Assembly: GCA_016758965.1 (NCBI GenBank)
Contig: JAEPRB010000179.1
Coordinates: forward strand, 1-64,000
Source: Circinella minor
Taxonomy: Eukaryota > Mucoromycota > Mucoromycetes > Mucorales > Lichtheimiaceae
Length of the DNA: 64,000 nucleotides
Direction: 5' to 3'
A program made the position numbers and the translations under genes. This document shows, one piece after another, positions 11,991 through 24,226 of this stretch (position 1 is the first letter of the stretch; each line of letters opens with the position of its first letter). Under the pieces are notes generated by a model. The model worked only from the letters and a program-made list of their open reading frames with translations. It was not told where the DNA came from and ran no database searches.

Positions 11991-13646
11991 ATGGAGTCTT
12001 CCAATAATCCTTTACATGGTACTGAAATTGCCGATGCACTTGTTCAGGCTATGCAACCTGATCCGACTGAATTAACTTCTCAGATGATCGCATTAGTTTC
12101 TACTACTGTAATGTGTGTTTTATTTGGTATCAAGACTTATAATGTTGATTTCAGATATTTGACTTATTCACGATGGCTTGTTATTGCTCTATACGTTAAT
12201 TCTTGGGCATTTACTTTTGCTGCTATTCTTCTTGCTTCTACAAATAACGGTAAATAAAATAGATTGTTATATTATATGCCAAAAAATAAAATAAAATAAA
12301 ATGGGATTGCTCAATGATAAATAAAAACTGACTGTTTTTTTTTTCATTATTACTATGACATAAATTTATAAAAAAAATTGTAGGAAACGCAACATCCTGT
12401 TTACTTTCGGAACTTGCTTGTGATATTTTCTATGCCGGAACAAAATTTACAATTTACTTTTGGTACAGGTTTTTTTTTTATTTGTTTGCTACACCAAATC
12501 TAGGGTGTTACTGAGGGGGGGGGGAAATAAATAAATATACTAAACTATAATTATCTTTTTTTTTTCATGGCGAATTTGATAAAAATAGGTTAGTTGAAAA
12601 AGTATGGGTTGTATCTGCTGTTCGTAAAGCCAGAATGAAGACTACGTCTTATAAGTTTCATTTACTTCTCATGACACCCTTCGCTATTACCTTTACTCTT
12701 ATGGTAATTTGTCTTTTTTTTTAAAAAGATACTGTACCATTATTATAATTAATGCCATTAATATTAAAGAAAAACGATATAGAGTTATACTAACTCTAAT
12801 TAATTTTTCGACATTGCATTTTATTAGATTCTCTTTCATATAGCTGAACTTTTGGAAGATGGAACATGTATGATTGGTTTACAACCTATCGCTAGTATCC
12901 CGCTATTGGCCTATGATTTTGTATGTATACAAAATACATCTACGTATGATAAAAGTACCCATTAAATGTATTTACATAAAAAGATGGTAAAAAAAAAGTA
13001 TAACTCATATCGACTTTTTTTCTTTTTGACAGATTTTCAATTTGTACATGACAATTCTTTTTGTACGACCTTTGTTGAAAGCAGGCAAAAGTATTTCAAC
13101 TGATTGGAAGTCAACTCGTCTTCATGATGTTGCTCGACGAACCTTGGTAGCTTCCGTTGTATGTTTATTTGTTTCTTTTGCCAACATTTTTGTATTGACT
13201 CTCATGAATGGTCGCGAACGAGGTGCTGTTTGTTTGGCTTGTTGTTATGTTGATGTAACCATTAATGTTGTTACTATTCACTGGGTAACTTTTATCTCAA
13301 TTTTCTATTTCATTAAACTAGTTTTTTTTTTTTATTTCACCTGTCGCCATACGAAATCTTAATAGTAAAGATATTCACTCCCAATTCAAAATATTTTAAA
13401 TATAATAAGGTCACAAGTAATCCAGCTGGTAAGAAAACCAAAGACCATATCAACAGTACTTCCAATCCTAATGAAACCATGCAAGCCACATTTTCTGTTG
13501 ATCATAAAGAAAAAGGTGGATTTGGTATTGGTATGGAAAATAACCTTAGCAACGGTCGATTTGTTATGGTTGTACCTCAAGATGATGATTATGGAAGTCA
13601 ATCTTCCTCGGGTGCACCTGAAACATCTTTACATAAATCATTTTAA
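11991..13646 (+). CDS. Seven-helix membrane protein, unknown function
   Basis: Exons: 11991-12249, 12384-12468, 12589-12703, 12828-12920, 13033-13284 and 13410-13646, giving 346 residues. About seven hydrophobic segments are visible: ALVSTTVMCVLFGI, WLVIALYVNSWAFTFAAILL, a weaker one after the Cys-containing loop (ACDIFYAGTKFTIYFWY), FHLLLMTPFAITFTLMILF, IASIPLLAYDFIFNLYMTIL, VASVVCLFVSFANIFVLTL and CCYVDVTINVVTIHW. A polar cytosolic-looking tail of about 80 residues is rich in Ser, Asn and Asp. This layout resembles fungal 7-TM or GPCR-like proteins, but no family motif was identified. Introns fall between or at the ends of helices. A transporter or sensor role is equally possible. Confidence 0.8.
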
Positions 13647-14305
13647 GTTCTCTTATAGAACAACAAAGTTTTGGAAGAAAGTATATCATATAAGAAAATA
13701 GTAAATAATGTACAGGTATAATGTTTACTATTCACTTTTTTTTTTTTCTGTTTTAATTTTTTTTGATTTTTATATAACTATTATGCTTATTTTTTTTTTA
13801 CCTTTCCTACAATCCCCACCTGATCCCACAATTTCTTCTTTTTAATTCTTTTTAGTTTTCAATAATGAACCAATCCAATTTTGTTAGTAGTACTATTATA
13901 TTATCCTTTTTCTTTAAGTCTCAATTTATCAACAATATAACAAAAAGTTGGTTTTTTTTTTTTTTTGCAGTATATTTTTTTTATCATTTATAATTCCTTA
14001 AACCCAAAGTTTTGCTTATTTTCTTTTTAAAAAACCACATTATAGTTACAAGTAATATTACTTAATTATGTTAACAAACACCATGCACAACCTCCCCCTT
14101 AAAAAGAGAACTATTCCTTTATTATTATTATTATTATAATTATTTGTGTCTTATTTACTACATCATCTATATCATTAATGCAATAATATATATTTTTTTT
14201 AAAAAAAAAACTTGTTTTTACAAAATAATATACAAATGAACTTTATTTACAATAGTATTTAGAGAATGGTGTTATTAATATGAGGGGAGAGTATTATGAA
14301 AAGTA
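13647..14305. other. 3' spacer between convergent genes
   Basis: AT-rich spacer between the convergent 7-TM gene and DNA polymerase eta. It holds poly-T runs and an (ATT)n stretch near 14120-14136. No gene was seen. Confidence 0.5.
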
Positions 14306-17218
14306 TCATTTATCTTGTTTCTCAGGTTGTTGAAAGAAAAATAGTCTTTTTTTCTTTTTTTGTTGTTCTGTTAGTAAACTGTTTTCATTAGATAATGATG
14401 TTGGTGATGAGTCTCGCTTACGATTACCATTATTGTCGTTCGAGTTGATATTATTATTATTATTTCGTTCAGCATTCTGTAAGTCTAATGCGAAATGATA
14501 ATCTGTATGCTCTTCAATTCGATCCCGAGATATTCTTTTGAAACATTTGTCACATTTCCATGTCTCTTCATCTTCTTCTTCCTCATCTACTTGATTTTTT
14601 CCATAGAAATCCAAAATGCCTTGTTTCTTTGGCTTCTGTGGTGTTATTGTTTTTGCTGTTGTCTCTGTAGTTAGTGGCGATTGAACGGAAGGAAAGGATA
14701 ATTTTTGCTGTTGGTCTTTTGTTATGGTATCAATATCATTATTACTATTGCTATGTAAAGTTTTATAATGGTTTGGTGACAGAGAATGAGAATGATGATC
14801 TTGGTTTTTTTGTTGTTGTTGTTGAGCAAATAATTCTGTTATACTATGATTGGTCGCTGAATGATCATGTTCTAACCCATTCGCTTGGAGTGATACTCCA
14901 AGGCAAGGGGTCACATCCTCTATGATGGGACCAAGTAAATCAATCGTTTTTTGTGTTAGTCGGTCTATAGTATTAAATGCATAAAAGGGGATTGAAAAAG
15001 AAAATCAATCATGAGGAATAAAGTTAAAGCGTTAAATTTCCTGATTCATTCAATTTTGGGTAACACAAAAAACCAATTTTTTGACAGGTTTATCATTATT
15101 GATAATAAAAAAAGAACTCAGCATACCAGGACTTTTCATACTATCACGACTAAGCATTGGACAAGATTTGGACCTATAGCTTGTATCTTTGCTAGTTCGT
15201 AATGATATCTACGTAATAATAAAACCATAATATTTACCGGTATCATATTAATTTTTTTTTGTAATTTAAAATTTATAAATGTTTTTTTTTTCCTTTTCTA
15301 TCTCTTCGCTTCTTTTCTATTCTTTCTTACTGAAAAACTTTTTGGCCATTGTTGAAAATCTTCCATATGATTCCAAATTCTATTATGTAATTCGGTAGAC
15401 AAGATCCCGATCCATTGATGTACTTCAGCTTGAGTATAAGCAGGAGGTCGCAATGATTTTGCAGCCATAAGTGATTTAGGAGCTTTCGTGGCGTTAACTA
15501 AACTCACAATATTTATATATATAAAGCATGGATTTTTTTAGGATAAAAAATCAATAATGGCGTAAAAGAGCAACAAAAAAAAAGTACACAAGGTGATCCT
15601 TTTTTTTTTTGGATGTTATACCTTCTTCGTCATCATCTCCGCGAACAATATTATAAATCCATAATCCTGTTGATTCTCCAAATCGCTGTTGAAGATCTTT
15701 TAAAGAATATTTCCTATAATATTAATTTCGGGTAAAGTTATTAGCTTCTCCCTTGTACCTAAATATTGTAATATATTTACATATTAACTAACTTACCATG
15801 CATCACCAGCAGTTTCTATCCCTAAATCATTTTCTACCTCATTACCTAATTTTCCACCCATATTTCGAATCTTTGTAAATGGAATATCACGCATAAATCC
15901 CATCATTGCTGATCTTCGTAAAATAGTTTGCTTATCGGGTTTGTTTCGACTTGAACATAATTTTGCAACAGATTTAGCATGGCCAATGCCTATTATATAT
16001 ATATATATATATATATTCTTATCAGTTAAACGTTCCATACATATACATGTACCAAATAATTCATTCCATCCTCATTCTCGTTAATTTTATATACCAGCAG
16101 AACATGTATAATGAAGCTCATCAAAAATCTCTTTTCGAATTTGATTTGAAATTTTTGCACCAATGGCAAGTTGTAGATCAGACCATGTTGTCGTTGGTGG
16201 AATCGACTGATATTGTTTACTGTCATTATCATCGCCATCATCATTTTTAATAGTAATACCAAGCTCCTCCCAATGAATAGGTATACTACATATTTCATCA
16301 TCCAATTTATCCAAATATCGGGGAACATATTGTTGTAAAATAATTTCATTTACTTTGTCTGTCATATCCATATATCCTTCATCTAAACCAATCTTTTGAA
16401 TTTTATCACAATGTCTGTGAAAGATTTTGAAAATATTCTTTGATGCTTCACGATAAACATCCAAAGATACTTTATGAGTGGATCGATTAGGTTTAAGATG
16501 ATATTGAGGTTTTTGATCATTTGGACCATACGTTGCAACATGAATTAATTGGATCTCTAAAAAGAAAGAAAAATAAAATATTAAATAAAATTTCATTCGG
16601 GTTCTTATTGAAAGTTTATTATAACTGACTCGTACTCTGTTTTTTCCCCTGATAGACATAGAAACTAAATTTTCAATTTATTTACCAGGACAAAGTTTTT
16701 TTGCTTCAGCTGCTGTTTCCATTCTTTGGACACCTTTTGCTCGTGCAGCATAATTGACTATATATAAGAAATATATTAACTCTTTTATTTAGTAACGATT
16801 TTTTTATGAGGTAGAAGGAGGAGTTTACTGCTGCGCATTTTATTTTTATTCTTCTGCTCACCTGCAATAAGACCATGCCATTGTTGTACTGCTGCTGGAA
16901 TATCTGGAGAAAGTCCTAAACGTACTTGTTCTATAAAACAAAAAAACAAAACAAAAAACCAATTTAGATTTAGTTATTTTTTCTACGTATTTTTAAATTT
17001 TGATAACTCAAAATTGTTCAACCGAATTTTATTTACCAACTTGACAAAAGAAACAATCTTTATAAAGTTTAAAAAAAGAAAAATGAACGTTAGGATCAAA
17101 ATTAGAAAGAAAGAGTGTCAAGTATTATTATATTAAAAAAAAGATATAAACCTAAATCAATATGTACAATGCAACGAGATCCTTTCAGACAGCGTGGTAA
17201 TTCATTGGGTGCTTCCAT
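14306..17218 (-). CDS. RAD30: DNA polymerase eta (Y-family translesion polymerase)
   Basis: Bypasses UV dimers and other lesions at stalled forks. Exons (minus strand): 17218-17152, 17057-17037, 16930-16862, 16757-16686, 16556-16095, 15989-15797, 15713-15622, 15497-15331, 15208-15127 and 14964-14306, giving 627 residues. Catalytic residues are visible: Asp21/Asp23 in HIDLDCFFCQVEQVR, and Asp135-Glu136 in GLDEGYMDMT (most relatives have DEAYxD). Eta-specific signs are VNYAARAKGVQRME, STHKVSLDVYREAS, the thumb GIGHAKSVAKLC and the little-finger segment KSFSISLRTSK. The C-terminus has a PIP-like KQGILDFY (522-529) and then a UBZ zinc finger C-x2-C-x11-H-x3-H (Cys546, Cys549, His561, His565). The second exon is only 21 bases. 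An ACGCGAAA-type element lies just upstream at 17270. The assignment is firm. Confidence 0.95.
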
Positions 17219-17264
17219 TCAAATAAAGTTTTGGGTCCAAAAAGCGTAGTATTTAAATAAAATA

Positions 17265-17278
17265 AAAAAACGCGAAAA
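17265..17278. promoter_or_regulatory. ACGCGAAA-type cell-cycle element (candidate)
   Basis: The core ACGCG at 17270-17274 is followed by AAAAA, about 52 bases upstream of the Pol eta start. It resembles the MluI cell-cycle box/E2F-like sites that drive G1/S transcription of fungal replication and repair genes. It is a single short match, so this is a candidate only. Confidence 0.3.
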
Positions 17279-17680
17279 ATGTGTTTTCTCCCCGAAACTT
17301 TTATCACGTCGCGCTGAGAATGAGATAGGCTCAAATAGGAACTAGTAAATATTATTGTTGTTAAGATACAACAGTTATTGTATCATGGCTACGTATCTAA
17401 ACATACTTAGTTACATATCATTCTTTTTTTTTTCATTTCACCGCACGTGATAGTCTATGAATGTCGATATATTTCAATATGGTTGTTTATATGAAAGTAT
17501 TTTTTAGATATAGCCGCAGCCAAATAAGGTTTTCACTTTTCAAGCATAAAAAGCAGTCATTTTCATGGAAAGTAGATAAAAACCATTCTCACTTCTATCA
17601 TTAAGTCGTGAATTTTTGAAGATAAAAAAGCATATCTTATCGTTCAAGAATTTTTTTTACAACTTTTGTTATTACTTAAT

Positions 17681-18456
17681 AATGATGGTCAGCAACGAAA
17701 AAGATCAATTATTTTATTATTACCACCTGGAGAAATATCCCACCCTCTATTTTCATCTAATACTGTCCCCCAACTTTATGTAATTTAAACATTTAGTAGA
17801 CCCCATTGAAAGCTCAACGGAATATGAATCTGCATTGAATGATATTAAGCACCAACATTTGAATTATACCTGAAGACTGAGACTCAGTATTACCAACATT
17901 GATGGTAGTTCTCGACCTTTATTAAAAAGACCACAACCAAACTCTAAATACATCACCGTTGTTTTTCTCTTGTACGTATCAAAGAGATAAGCATCATTGT
18001 TACAGTTACGTATCTCGAAAAATATTATCACTTTCATCAATAAAGGGTGTTTCTTTAGATGTTAGTATAATAGCGCTTCATTATGTATCAAATAATCAGG
18101 ACAGTATAAAACAGCAGTAACAGCAGCGAGGATAGTCTCGGAACGGTCGATTGGACATTTAGTGATACTTATGAGGATGAGGATGCCTGATACAATTATG
18201 AAACTGTAATTCATCACTTCATTCCATTATTACATACGTAACAAGCTTCAAATCTTCGATATTGAAGGATGTAGTACATTCTGTAGCTACAATATGAAGT
18301 AAGATTTGTCTCATTATCAATTCTCCATCATGAACCTGTTTGTAGTTTAAATGGTCTCATTAAAAACTCCAAACCAGACTCGATTTATTTGTGCGTTGCA
18401 GTAATAAATCAAGACGATGACGGCCTATATATGTTCAATTATTATGATGGTACTAG
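17681..18456 (+). pseudogene. Decayed gene fragment, unknown family
   Basis: Three protein-like pieces lie in order on the plus strand with stops between them: 17681-17788 (RSIILLLPPGEISHPLFSS), about 18122-18190 (SSEDSLGTVDWTFSDTYEDE) and about 18328-18456 (KPDSIYLCVAVINQDDDGLY, then MFNYYDG). Composition is that of a folded protein, not of poly-A/T noise. The last piece stops where dispersed repeat B begins, which suggests truncation by an insertion. No family was recognised. Confidence 0.35.
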
Positions 18457-18800
18457 TTTTTTTTTGAATGTTCTTTGACGAAAAGCCTACAAATGTTAAT
18501 ATATTTTTTCTCACCAATAAAAATAATTAAAGCTTCCCAAAAATGACTTTATTAATCCCTCGAAGAATTTGATTCTTTTTTTTTTTTTATATGTGTAGAA
18601 AGTAAATATATCAAAGTCGTGACACAATATGCAAAAGATTGTTTAGATTAGCCTAATTATTCCACTAGCACTCATAATTATTTGTTTTTGTGCGAGATAC
18701 TCTATAAAATACGTACTCCAATTATTTCCCCATTAATACCTATTATGCTTGTCTTCCACTACAGTAGTTTAACTTTTTTTCCTACTAAAAAGATTTTCAG
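18455..18800 (+). repeat. Dispersed repeat B, copy 1
   Basis: Matches the reverse complement of about 55590-55880. Landmarks include GAATGTTCTTTGACGAAAAGC (reverse complement near 55840-55868), TATCAAAGTCGTGACACAAT, GATTAGCCTAATTATTCCAC and TTTTTGTGCGAGATA. It has no ORF. It is likely a decayed non-autonomous element. Identity looks around 85 percent by eye over the best 150 bases. Confidence 0.7.
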
Positions 18801-19183
18801 CTATTACGCATTCTCTTTTTTGTATATATCATATTTTTGCTATATGTAGTTTATCAATAAATTCGCTACCTTACAGTGATTAGATCAAAATAAGTTGTTG
18901 TTATTAAATAAGTAACTTTATAATACCGCAATCATTGATAATTATACACATCTTTACAGAGTTAAATATATTTATATATATTGTTATATAAAAAAAGGTG
19001 TTATTTTTGTTATTCGATTTACAAGTTTCAGATGTATGGGAGAGAGAAAAAAAAAAGAGCGAGAGAAAGAGAGAAAGTATACAGTATTCAGACAAGATCG
19101 TTCTTGTTTTGAAGTGTGGGACACAGAGGGATATTTTTTTATTATTATTATTTTTTATTTTAATTACACAATTTTCGTTGAGT

Positions 19184-21071
19184 TTATTTGATACCACCAC
19201 CTTGGACAGTTGCGGCCTCACATTTGACAGGTTCACCAGATGCAGTCTTGATAAGGAATGGCTTATCTTGGAAATAAGCAATTTTATCATCCTTGGTGTT
19301 GAAATCGGGTTGAACAGCTTCAAAGTATTTCTTCTTGGGAGGAAGTTGTTTTTCAGGTTCACCTTCCAATCCTTCAATATAAATTCGATCACCAGGTTTA
19401 ACCTTACTGGTATCAACTGGCTTTAATAATTCAACCTTGCTACCGTCAGGAGCAGAGGCACAAAGAACCATACCAGCAGACTTGATACCACGCATACTAG
19501 CAGGTTTCAAGTTGGCCATAACAATAACCCATCGGTTCTATGATTTATATACAAAAAGTAAAGAATAAAAATGAGAGGTTTGAAATTTCTTTATGTATTT
19601 ATCATAATAATAGTAATATATAATTTATTAATTACCTGCATTTCTTCGACAGGGTACCACTTAACCAAACCAGAGACAATAGTACGGTAAACACCTTCAC
19701 CATCACCACAATCAATTTCTTCAACGTACAAGGAATCAGCATCAGGATGCTTTTCACATTTGCGGATATAACCAACACGGATATCAAGTCGAGTAAAAAC
19801 AGGTTGTTCAGGTTCAGCTGGTGCAGCGGCTACATATATGTGTATAAACATTATTAATCAAATAATGAACATTGATTCCAATGAAAGATAAAGATAAAAA
19901 ATACTTACGTTTCTTTTCTTTCTTTTCCTTCTTTTCTTTCTTATCCTTTTTATCCTTTTTATCAGCCTTCTTGCCACCTTCTTCTTTCTTTTCAGCATCC
20001 TTCTTTTCAGCACCCTTCTTATCTGCCTTCTTATCACCCTTCTTTTCCTTCTTCTACAAAAACCATTACCAACCAATTGCATTTGTTAGTTATCGTTGAT
20101 CAAGATATATACAGAATGAAATGAAGAAAAATAAAAAAATAAAACACTTACAGGAGCTTCGGGTTCAGGAACATCATCCAAGTTGATTTCCAAAAGAGCA
20201 AAATTCTTGACCAAATCATTCTTGATAACAACAATGTTTTGAATCAAATCAAACCATCGCAATACATTAGGTGTAGACTTGACACGAAGGTTTTTCTATA
20301 TATATATATATATATATATCGATACGGGAAGAATGGTTCAGTTTATATATAATTAATGCGTAACAAAAATTAAAAAAAAAATTATTATTTACAGAGATTT
20401 GGTGAACGTGAGCAAATACGATTAAATCAGCCAAAAAAATTTGGTTGCCAACCAAAAAGGTACGACCAAGCAAATGTTCGTTCAATTTCTAAATAAAAAT
20501 TACATTAATACAATATGTTTCTTTCTATTTGAATACAAGAAACAAAATAGTTTTTATCTAACCTGAAGAGCAGCATTCAATTCCTTAGAAGGAACACCCT
20601 TGAATGCAGTAAGAGCCCAGCTAGACCAAGCTTCAATCTATTCCCATTTATTAATATATATATATATATATATTAGTCTATTATCTCGACACATTTACAG
20701 AATAAAAAAAAACGCGTGTCAAAAAAAAAAAAAAAAACTAACCTCAGCTTGGTTTTCTTTACCATCACCTAAAAGTTCAGGTTGAGTTTTGGAAGCAAGA
20801 TATTTGCAAATGGTTGTAACGCCATCATATTTTTCTCCAGACACCTTTGTTTTATTTTTATTTTTTGATTACCATTAATTTTAGCTGTCAAATTCATTTT
20901 CATAGACAAAAAAAATACAAAATAAAAAGAGTTGAATAAAACTATTCTTACTTCCAAAGATACATCAGTGGCAGTTTCAATGTTGGCAACACTTTCAGCC
21001 TTTGTATACTTATAAACAAGAAGAACTTCAGTAGCCGAATTCTCGGGTAATTTAAGAATTGCTGCTGCCAT
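19184..21071 (-). CDS. ARC1: Arc1/AIMP1-like tRNA-binding cofactor (GST-like + EMAPII)
   Basis: Cytosolic cofactor that binds tRNA and holds aminoacyl-tRNA synthetases (in yeast the Met and Glu enzymes) to raise their efficiency. Exons: 21071-20952, 20844-20743, 20637-20563, 20488-20393, 20295-20152, 20053-19909, 19829-19636 and 19537-19184, giving 409 residues. An N-terminal GST-C-like helical part ([20 protein letters not shown] is typical) runs to about residue 180. A Lys-rich KKEKK/KKADKK linker follows (about 181-227), suited to non-specific RNA binding. The C-terminal EMAPII/Trbp111 OB-fold domain runs from about 238 ([20 protein letters not shown], then [12 protein letters not shown] and [20 protein letters not shown]). 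It is divergent from CWH43. A stand-alone AIMP1-like role is the alternative. Confidence 0.93.
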
Positions 21072-22357
21072 TATTTTTTTTTATTATAGAACAAGGAAAT
21101 AAGTTCGTTCTGTGAATGGGATTTCAAGTTGCAAAGAATGAATGATAATGATTGACTCAGAAACATAGCCCTCCCCAACTCCGCGATTTTTTTTGTGTGG
21201 CTTGTAAGTAGTTCTGAATAATAAGCTTTTTTTTATATAATTAACCCCAATATATGGTTAACTATTTTGAAATAAACGAAACCAAAAAGAGAAAGACAGA
21301 AAAAACAAACTGATGGAAGTAATGTATATTCAAACAGGAAAAGTAGTTTGTTATATACTTTACAGATTACATTAGTATTCTTGATTTTCTTGTAACTCTG
21401 ATTTCCTTTTTTTTTTTTTTTATTCGACGTGGTTTTTTTTTTCTCACCTTTGAATTATTTCCTTTTTCTCATAAAATTATGCAAAACACTTAAAATTCAA
21501 TATGATAAGAGCTATTATATAATATTATAGTTATAATATGAAAGTACAAAACAAAAAAAAAACAAAAAACATTATGAAATATAACTTTGTTTATTCATGA
21601 GAGAATATAAAAATATATGTAATCCAAAGAATGGAAGAGAAGAGAGAGTTGTGCATGATAAATGTCGGTTACAAAAGGGTGACACAAAATAAAAAGGGAA
21701 AAATTTAAACAAGTCAGTATAGTAAACCTTAGCAGTGAATTCCTTAATTACCCTGACGGTCGTTGAAACCATAGCAGCAGTTTTAAACACTCAAGTTTAG
21801 TAATTTATTTCCATGAACACCAAATGTTTAGAATAGATCTTGACTTTACTACTTTAGGGAATTGAAAGAACATTTATCGTATCTTCTATTTTAAATTAAA
21901 AAGTCTATTGTTTTAATATTATAATTCTTAAAAGTTTTTATGAAAAAAAAAAGATAGAATTTTAAAAATAAGTCAAGTGATTTAATTGAATTCTGTTGGG
22001 GAATACAAAAAAAAAAATGGAATTGTTTGGTTTACTTGGAAACAGTGGAATAATCATATGATATCGGATAAAAGAAATCTTTTCGGCTCGCCGGCAAATT
22101 CATGCACCCGAGTTTTTCTGGCTCTCCTTGTAACTCAAAAATGGAAAATGAGGGGCGTGAAGATTGAATTTGTTTGTGTGTGTTTTTTTTATAATTAAAA
22201 AAAAAAAGGCTGACTTTTTTTATTATTCGAAGGGATAAAACTCACCCCCAGCAGAGAGAGCTGTATTAATAAGATTTTCTTTTAACTTTCTTTATTCTTT
22301 TTTTTTTACTCTTTTCAGAGGATCCCGTGCCTTTCTTTATATATTGACATCGTTACG
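21072..22357. other. Divergent promoter region
   Basis: A 1.3 kb spacer between the divergent ARC1-like and CWH43 genes. AT-rich, with poly-T runs (for example 21410-21421) and a short higher-GC patch near 22083-22130. A TC-rich leader with CTCTTTTCAG immediately precedes 22320, so a spliced 5' UTR for CWH43 is possible. No gene was seen. Confidence 0.45.
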
Positions 22358-24174
22358 ATGGCTGAAAAGTCAAGTTTTTCAGCTGGTACGGGTGCCGAAC
22401 CAAACTTATTAACAAAGGTATGTAAAAAGAAGACAATAACAAAATTCATTGAACGCGTAAAATCAAAAAAAAAAAGTTAAACTCATCTTTATATATATAT
22501 CTATCTATCTATTGGTTCTAACAGTTTGGTGCTAAATATGTTTCTTACGCGCATACTATTTGTGCCTACAGTAATGTTTCATTAAAATATTTTTTTGAAT
22601 TAAAAAACAAATGAAGGAATTGTTTAGTCAGCTATCTTTTGGTTCTTTTATATACTAAAATTAAATAATTTTTTATTTATTATATAGGTGCTTTTCTTCT
22701 CGCGTTAGCTGTAGGTTGTTATACTCATTATTACAAGATTGTTCGTAATGAATATTTTGGATACCCTGAGGTAAAAAAAAAAAATATGAGTTGGAGATAA
22801 AGAAAATAAAATGGGAAAGCGATAGCGTCTTTCTTTTTTTTTCAATTCATTAATAAAATTTGGGTATTATTATATAGGAATGGTTCCCAAGTGTTAGTGC
22901 AACTACTGGCGATAGATATCCTGCGCGTGCTATCTTTCAAATATTAATTGCATTAACATCAGGACCGCGTTTTGTTCTTGTTATTTTATGGTATCTTTAT
23001 ACCACGCGTTCAAGTTATTCAAGCTCACGTGGGTTCGGCAAGTTTTTGTTGGTTGTTGGTATCATTCGAACAGTATCTTGCGGTGGTTGGGTTTATATCA
23101 CTTCTACAGACGATCATCTTACCCATGATATCACTATGATCGTGTACCTTGTATGCACTTTACCTTGGCAATTGGGAGTCGTTTATACTAGTGCACGTAA
23201 TAACCCTCAAGCACTTAAATGGCGCCGTATTTTGACAGCAGCATTCTTTACTACGTTACCACCTATGATTTATTACTTTTTACAACATAAGATCCACAAA
23301 GTTCCAGGTGGTAAAGTATTGTTATAATTTTTCCTTATATATATATATATACATCTTGGACATGAGACATGGGTCATTGAAAAACGATTTGAAATATTAT
23401 TATATTAATATTCGCATCATGGTTATTTATACATATCTATATATATAGCTTATACAACATATGCCTTCTTTGAATGGTCTTTGATTTTATATGATGTCGC
23501 ATTCGATGCTGTAACTGCTCTTGATTTTCAAACATTTGAATTGGCTGTTGTGGATATTTCTGGTGGTCATGCTGGTGCTATACCAATGACGAAGGAAGGG
23601 TATGCTGGCAATAATGTCTAGTTTATTTAGAAAACAATTTCATATTTTTTTTTATCAAAAGACACACAAACAAATACAGCATTATCATAATTTTTTTAAC
23701 ATTATTCTTCTTTTTTTTTTTGTTTTTATTGTGATCTATCTCTTTCTCTCTTGTTATGATACATTATGTTATTGAATCATCTTATATTATATATATAGTT
23801 CCTCAACTATTGGAAGGTAAGCATAAACTATGATAGATTAATTAAATGGAATTAAGATATTATTAATCAACAAAGATAAGCTAATTAACTATTTATGGGG
23901 GATGTTTGTATATATTTTTCTTTATATTTTTTTTAGTCCTGAAGATAATATCTCACCATCACTTTTACGCACACTGGTTAATGTAAGAGGATATGTCTCT
24001 GAGGTATATTTAGGTAAATATTTTGAAAAATTATTTTTGACTAATGAAGTATGATTAAAGATAAAAAAAAGTAAAACTAATTCATTTATTTTTTATAATT
24101 ATTAAGCTTTTGTATTCTGGTCCATGTTGTCATCTTTGGCTCTTTTGATTTGGTAAGTTTTTTTTAGTGTACAC

Positions 24175-24226
<52 letters not shown>

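Larger units (their letters stand above)
17219..19183. other. Intergenic with decayed gene and dispersed repeat
   Basis: It holds the Pol eta promoter, plus-strand coding relics (17681-18456) and repeat B copy 1 (about 18455-18800). The 18800-19183 end is AT-rich 3' flank of the next gene and has a GA-rich stretch near 19040-19075. Confidence 0.5.

Noticed and set aside
13471..13701. Plus-strand frame overlapping the last exon of the 7-TM gene
   Set aside because: Different frame from the exon that completes the 7-TM protein with correct phase.
19872..20099. Phe/Ser-rich plus-strand frame
   Set aside because: Shadow of the Lys-rich linker exon of the ARC1-like gene on the other strand.
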